Assembly: GCA_030428345.1 (NCBI GenBank)
Contig: JAUIBM010000066.1
Location: forward strand, 1 to 9,707
Direction of reading: 5' to 3'
Length of the DNA: 9,707 nt
Source: Alphaproteobacteria bacterium
Lineage (GTDB): Bacteria; Pseudomonadota; Alphaproteobacteria; Rhizobiales; Rhizobiaceae
The translations under genes were made by a program, and so were the position numbers. The notes under the pieces are model-generated. The model did not search any database. It saw nothing but the letters and a program-made list of their open reading frames with translations, and was not told the origin of the DNA. Below, in pieces: positions 6,910 through 9,707 of the stretch (positions are counted from its first letter, which is position 1; each line of letters opens with the position of its first letter).

Positions 6910-6925
6910 TCATGCTTTAGCATGA
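6910..6925. promoter_or_regulatory. Inverted repeat TCATGC-TTTA-GCATGA between ubiH and tesB
   Basis: TCATGC (6910-6915) and GCATGA (6920-6925) are exact reverse complements separated by TTTA. The dyad lies in the 166-bp region between the divergent ubiH-like and tesB genes, about 80 bp from the ubiH start and 72 bp from the tesB start. It could be a regulator-binding site or a small hairpin. No convincing -35/-10 pair was seen beside it. Confidence 0.35.
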
Positions 6926-6996
6926 AGCGCCATGCGCAACCACTGCAGGCGCGCTCCCACTTCGTCGCAAGCCCGCAACCTTTCAAGGACGCCCGG

Positions 6997-7872
6997 ATGT
7001 CGAAGGCCGTCGCCCAACTTCTCGAAACCCTTGATCTGGAGCCTCTTGAGCAGAATCTGTTTCGCGGCGTCAGCCCTCAGGTAGGCTGGCAGCGCGTCTT
7101 CGGCGGGCAGGTCGTGGGCCAGTCGCTGGTCGCGGCCCAGCGCACCGTCGAGGCGGAGCGCAAGGTGCACTCCCTGCACGGCTATTTCCTGCGGCCGGGC
7201 GACCCGTCCGTCCCGATCATCTACGAGGTGGATCGCATTCGCGACGGCGGCAGGTTCGCCACCCGCCGCGTCGTGGCGATCCAGCACGGCCAGGCGATCT
7301 TTTCCATGTCCGCCTCGTTCCAGATCCCCGAGGCCGGACTTGAGCACACACTGCAGATGCCGGCCGTGCCGGGCCCGGACGAGCTGCCCGACAGCCACGA
7401 ACTCGCCGAGCGCTATTTCGACCGCGCCCCGGAAAATGTCCGACGCTACTGGAAGCGCGAGCGGCCGATCGAATTGAAGGTCGTCGACCCGACGCACTAT
7501 TTTTCCGATGAGAAGCTCGATCCCGTCCAGATGGTCTGGATCCGCGCCGCCGGACCGCTGCCGGAGGACGCGACCATCCACCAGGCCGTGCTGGCCTATG
7601 CTTCCGACCTCACCCTGATCGACACCTGCCTGTTTCCGCATGGCGTCTCGATCTTCGACGCCCGGCTGCAGGCAGCCAGCCTCGACCACGCCATGTGGTT
7701 TCATCGTCCGTTCGATTTCACCCAATGGCATCTCTACGCACAGGACAGCCCGATGGCTTCCGGTGGGCGCGGCCTCAATCGCGGCGCCGTATATACCCTT
7801 GCCGGCGAATTGGTGGCTTCCTGCGCGCAGGAAGGTCTGGTCCGGCTGCGCGCGCCGATGTCGCGAAACTAA
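6997..7872 (+). CDS. tesB: Acyl-CoA thioesterase II (TesB)
   Basis: This 291-residue cytoplasmic double-hotdog thioesterase hydrolyses medium- and long-chain acyl-CoA to free fatty acid and CoA. The N-terminal hotdog is marked by LFRGVSPQVGWQRVFGGQVVG (about 21-41) and VHSLHGYFLRPGDP (57-70), the C-terminal one by DATIHQAVLAYASDLTLIDT (191-210) and SLDHAMWFHRPFD (228-240). Counting residues puts Asp204, Ser228 and Gln278 exactly where E. coli TesB has its catalytic triad Asp204, Thr228, Gln278; Ser for Thr is conservative. The length is close to the E. coli enzyme (286). The frame is open upstream to 6757, but ATG 6997 is preceded by AAGGA at seven bases and fits the family start. It is divergent from the ubiH-like gene, and the glnK promoter region follows. 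Confidence 0.95.
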   Translation: MSKAVAQLLETLDLEPLEQNLFRGVSPQVGWQRVFGGQVVGQSLVAAQRTVEAERKVHSLHGYFLRPGDPSVPIIYEVDRIRDGGRFATRRVVAIQHGQAIFSMSASFQIPEAGLEHTLQMPAVPGPDELPDSHELAERYFDRAPENVRRYWKRERPIELKVVDPTHYFSDEKLDPVQMVWIRAAGPLPEDATIHQAVLAYASDLTLIDTCLFPHGVSIFDARLQAASLDHAMWFHRPFDFTQWHLYAQDSPMASGGRGLNRGAVYTLAGELVASCAQEGLVRLRAPMSRN

Positions 7873-7925
7873 GCAGCGCGCTGCAATCGACTGCCTAAGC
7901 GCGATTCACGCCGATGAAAAGTTGT

Positions 7926-7943
7926 GCAAATTTCCATTTTTGC
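7926..7943. promoter_or_regulatory. Upstream dyad GCAAA-N8-TTTGC, possible activator site
   Basis: GCAAA (7926-7930) and TTTGC (7939-7943) form an 18-bp dyad, centred about 134 bp before the predicted sigma54 transcription start, in the AT-rich stretch after tesB. The distance suits an enhancer-type NtrC site, but the sequence does not match the enterobacterial NtrC consensus (TGCACC-N5-GGTGCA). The activator is therefore not assigned. Confidence 0.3.
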
Positions 7944-7988
7944 CTATTTTTATATCACGCACCCGCAGCAATTTGATTCCTTCCGGCG

Positions 7989-8006
7989 CGAATCTCAAAA
8001 GATTCG
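7989..8006. promoter_or_regulatory. Dyad CGAATC-N6-GATTCG, operator or weak terminator
   Basis: CGAATC (7989-7994) and GATTCG (8001-8006) are perfect reverse complements around TCAAAA, followed by GTTTGT. Either it is a weak tesB terminator (6-bp stem, no long T run) or a protein-binding dyad about 71 bp upstream of the predicted glnK transcription start. Both arms contain GANTC sites. Confidence 0.3.
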
Positions 8007-8012
8007 GTTTGT

Positions 8013-8025
8013 AATCAAGTTCTTG
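8013..8025 (+). promoter_or_regulatory. IHF-binding site (perfect consensus match)
   Basis: AATCAAGTTCTTG matches the IHF consensus WATCAA-N4-TTR at every defined base. It is centred about 50 bp upstream of the predicted sigma54 start of transcription, the usual place for an IHF bend that brings an upstream enhancer-bound activator to RNA polymerase. The coincidence with the promoter raises confidence. Confidence 0.6.
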
Positions 8026-8041
8026 CGGGAAATCGGAGCGG

Positions 8042-8058
8042 TTGGCACGGCCCTTGAA
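8042..8058 (+). promoter_or_regulatory. Sigma54 (-24/-12) promoter of glnK-amtB
   Basis: TTGGCACG (8042-8049), four bases, then TTGAA (8054-8058) matches the RpoN consensus YTGGCACG-N4-TTGCW except for A instead of C at -12. The GG (8044-8045) and the GA (8056-8057) are correctly spaced at 12 bp. Transcription should start near A8069, giving an 85-nt leader before the glnK ATG at 8154. Sigma54/NtrC control of glnK-amtB under nitrogen limitation is widely established in proteobacteria. Confidence 0.85.
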
Positions 8059-8076
8059 TCCCTGATGTACGGCCGC

Positions 8077-8098
8077 GCCGGGATCTTGGGCTCCCGGC
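8077..8098 (+). other. Leader hairpin 1 of glnK mRNA
   Basis: GCCGGGA (8077-8083) pairs perfectly with TCCCGGC (8092-8098) over an 8-base loop. It lies 8 bases into the predicted transcript. No T run follows, so it is not a classic terminator. Confidence 0.5.
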
Positions 8099-8113
8099 CT
8101 CCAACCGGAAACG

Positions 8114-8132
8114 GGAACGCAGCAAGCGTTCC
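8114..8132 (+). other. Leader hairpin 2 of glnK mRNA
   Basis: GGAACGC (8114-8120) pairs perfectly with GCGTTCC (8126-8132) around AGCAA. It ends 21 bases before the glnK start codon, just outside the expected ribosome footprint, so it could affect translation or mRNA stability. Confidence 0.5.
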
Positions 8133-8153
8133 GCAGAACAAACGGGTGATTGA

Positions 8154-8492
8154 ATGAAAATCGTCATGGCTGTCATCAAGCCGTTCAAGCTGGACGAGGT
8201 GCGCGAGGCCCTCACAGCCATCGGCATCGAGGGACTGACTGTAACCGAGGTCAAGGGTTACGGCCGGCAGAAGGGGCACACCGAGATCTATCGCGGGACC
8301 GAGTATACGGTCGCCTTCCTCCCGAAATTGAAGATCGAAGTCGCTGTAAACGCCGACATGGCCGAGAAGGCGGTCGAGGCGATCGCATCTGCGGCAAAGA
8401 CGGGTCAGATCGGCGACGGCAAGATCTTCGTGTTCGCGATCGAGCACGCGGTTCGCATCCGCACCGGCGAGACCAATGCAGACGCGCTCTGA
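8154..8492 (+). CDS. glnK: PII nitrogen regulatory protein GlnK
   Basis: This 112-residue PII signalling protein forms a cytoplasmic trimer that binds ATP/ADP and 2-oxoglutarate and blocks the AmtB channel when nitrogen is plentiful. The T-loop segment GRQKGHTEIYRGTEYTVAFLPK contains Tyr51, the uridylylation site for GlnD, in the conserved YRGTEY context. The C-terminal signature TGQIGDGKIFVFAIEHAVRI supplies the nucleotide-binding B and C loops. The length equals that of E. coli GlnK/GlnB. It is called GlnK rather than GlnB because amtB follows 25 bp downstream and a sigma54 promoter precedes it. The start ATG 8154 has only a weak ribosome-binding site, GGGTG, five bases upstream. Confidence 0.96.
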   Translation: MKIVMAVIKPFKLDEVREALTAIGIEGLTVTEVKGYGRQKGHTEIYRGTEYTVAFLPKLKIEVAVNADMAEKAVEAIASAAKTGQIGDGKIFVFAIEHAVRIRTGETNADAL

Positions 8493-8517
8493 GCGCCAGA
8501 ACCAGGGATTACCGCAC

Positions 8518-9707
8518 ATGTATAACCGACTGATGAAAACCGCACTGGCTTCTGGCCTTGCAACGGCGCTGATGAGCGTCGCGGCCTTTGCACAAGAGAC
8601 GGCGGCGCCGGCCGCTGAGGCGGCCGCCCCGACCATCGACAAGGGCGATACCGCCTTCATGATGATCGCCACCGTACTCGTCCTGTTCATGATCCTGCCC
8701 GGCCTGGCGCTGTTTTATGGCGGTCTGGTCCGCGCCAAGAACATGCTTTCCGTGCTGATGCAGTGCACGATGATCACCGCCATCGTCATGGTGATCTGGG
8801 TGCTCTATGGCTATTCCTTCTCCTTTGGCGGCGGAACCAGCCCCTATTGGGGTGGCATGGCGAAGGTCTTCCTTTCCGGTGTATCGCTGGATTCGACCGC
8901 GGCCACCTTCACCGATGGCGTCGTCCTGCCGGAATATGTGTTCATCTGCTTCCAGATGACCTTCGCGGCAATCACCCCGGCCCTGATCGTCGGCGCCTTC
9001 GTCGAGCGCATCAAGTTCTCGGCCGTGGTGCTCTTCGTGATCATCTGGGTCACCTTCGCCTATTTCCCGATCGCCCACATGGTCTGGGACGGCGCGGGCC
9101 TGATCTTCAACATGGGCGCGCTTGACTTCGCCGGCGGCACGGTCGTTCACATCAATGCGGGCATCGCAGCCTTGTGCGCCTCCATCATGATCGGAAAGCG
9201 CATCGGCCTGGGCCGCGACATCATGGCTCCGCACTCCATGACGCTGACCATGGTCGGCGCCTCGATGCTGTGGGTCGGCTGGTTCGGCTTCAACGCCGGC
9301 TCAAACCTCGAGGCAACGGCCGGCGCAACGCTCGCGATGATCAACACCTTCACCGCAACGGCCGGCGCGATCATCGCCTGGTCGGCGATCGAATCGGTCA
9401 TGCGCGGCAAGGCCTCCATGCTGGGCGCGGCTTCCGGCCTGGTTGCCGGTCTCGTCGCGGTCACCCCGGCGGCGGGCAGTGTCGGTCCGGTCGGCGCCAT
9501 CGTGCTCGGCGCCATTGCCAGCGCGATCTGCTACTTCTTCGTGGCGGTCGTGAAGGAGAAGTTCGGCTATGACGACAGCCTGGACGTCTTCGGCATCCAT
9601 GGCGTCGGCGGCATCGTCGGCGCGGTTGGAACCGGCATCTTCACCGCTCCCTTGCTGGGCGGCACCGGCGCGGAGGACTATTCCATGGCTGGCCAGACCA
9701 TGACGCA
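8518..9707 (+). CDS. amtB: Ammonium transporter AmtB (3' truncated by window end)
   Basis: The frame runs from ATG 8518 to the window edge (396 complete codons), with the C-terminal part outside. Residues 1-25 look like a cleavable signal peptide (positive MYNRLMK, a hydrophobic core, then AFA before QE), followed by a short Ala/Pro-rich linker and many membrane helices. Conserved channel features are Asp203 in GALDFAGG, the twin histidines His211 (VVHINAG) and His361 (IHGVGG), and the Phe-gate segments FQMTFAAIT and GWFGFNAGS (Phe258). The spacings Asp203-His211 (8) and His211-His361 (150) equal those of E. coli AmtB (D160, H168, H318). It conducts ammonium/ammonia across the inner membrane and is gated by GlnK. 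AGGGA sits nine bases before the start. Co-transcription with glnK is near certain. Confidence 0.96.
   Translation, partial: MYNRLMKTALASGLATALMSVAAFAQETAAPAAEAAAPTIDKGDTAFMMIATVLVLFMILPGLALFYGGLVRAKNMLSVLMQCTMITAIVMVIWVLYGYSFSFGGGTSPYWGGMAKVFLSGVSLDSTAATFTDGVVLPEYVFICFQMTFAAITPALIVGAFVERIKFSAVVLFVIIWVTFAYFPIAHMVWDGAGLIFNMGALDFAGGTVVHINAGIAALCASIMIGKRIGLGRDIMAPHSMTLTMVGASMLWVGWFGFNAGSNLEATAGATLAMINTFTATAGAIIAWSAIESVMRGKASMLGAASGLVAGLVAVTPAAGSVGPVGAIVLGAIASAICYFFVAVVKEKFGYDDSLDVFGIHGVGGIVGAVGTGIFTAPLLGGTGAEDYSMAGQTMT

Noticed and set aside
5592..6920. A 442-codon plus-strand open frame
   Set aside because: It is fully antisense to the UbiH-type gene, has arginine/histidine-rich low-information sequence and no domain; typical of a stop-poor GC-rich antisense frame.
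7924..8157. A 77-codon GTG-start frame ending in an ATGA overlap with glnK
   Set aside because: The overlap looks like translational coupling, but the frame spans the IHF site, the sigma54 promoter and both leader hairpins, has no ribosome-binding site and shows no conserved motif.
9313..9368. Direct repeat GCAACGGCCGGCGC 42 bp apart within amtB (9313-9326 and 9355-9368)
   Set aside because: It encodes ATAGA twice in small-residue membrane segments; repeated Ala/Gly codons explain it without a special mechanism.
8509..9515. Several minus-strand open frames under amtB
   Set aside because: They are antisense to a transporter with complete signature residues and show no independent support.

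Overview
This GC-rich window reads as an ordinary chromosomal segment of an alphaproteobacterium, most likely of the order Hyphomicrobiales (Rhizobiales). The assignment rests on GC-rich coding frames, a free-standing ProXp-ala-type prolyl-tRNA editing protein, a YbbN/CnoX thioredoxin with an intact WCGPC site, and the run thioredoxin - LonN-domain protein - Trm112-like protein - UbiH-type hydroxylase - TesB - PII - Amt. As I remember it, much of that order is shared across rhizobial genomes. I cannot name a genus.

Layout, left to right. Positions 1-666 hold the 3' part of a class I glutamine amidotransferase-like (Peptidase C26, PuuD-type) hydrolase. It converges on a zinc-ligand-less MDR oxidoreductase (679-1758, minus). 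That gene is divergent from an XRE/MmyB-type regulator (1879-2667, plus), and their 120-bp intergenic region carries an inverted repeat lying across a sigma70-like promoter. A tRNA-Gly(GCC) gene with encoded CCA lies on the minus strand at 2767-2841. Next comes a plus-strand run of four small housekeeping genes: the ProXp-ala-like deacylase (3044-3577), the CnoX/YbbN co-chaperone (3625-4587), a LonN-domain protein (4636-5319) and a Trm112-like protein with a TTG start (5337-5552). A UbiH/COQ6-family FAD monooxygenase (5559-6830, minus) converges on these with a 6-bp gap and is divergent from TesB acyl-CoA thioesterase II (6997-7872).

The last part is a nitrogen-regulated module. A 281-bp AT-richer intergenic region (7873-8153) precedes glnK (8154-8492) and amtB (8518 to the window end, 3' truncated). 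It holds a near-consensus sigma54 -24/-12 promoter, a consensus-perfect IHF site about 50 bp upstream of the predicted start of transcription, two upstream dyads, two 7-bp hairpins in the predicted 85-nt leader, and five GANTC sites. This is the most information-rich non-coding stretch of the window.

The genes fall into three working groups: translation and protein quality control (editing deacylase, CnoX, LonN, Trm112, tRNA-Gly), membrane and lipid metabolism (UbiH-type hydroxylase, TesB), and ammonium sensing and uptake (GlnK-AmtB). No mobile element, CRISPR array, toxin-antitoxin pair or defence system is visible. I found no previously undescribed system. The regulatory architecture before glnK and the divergent regulator/oxidoreductase pair are the parts most worth a second look. 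No stretch longer than 300 bases lacks a gene.
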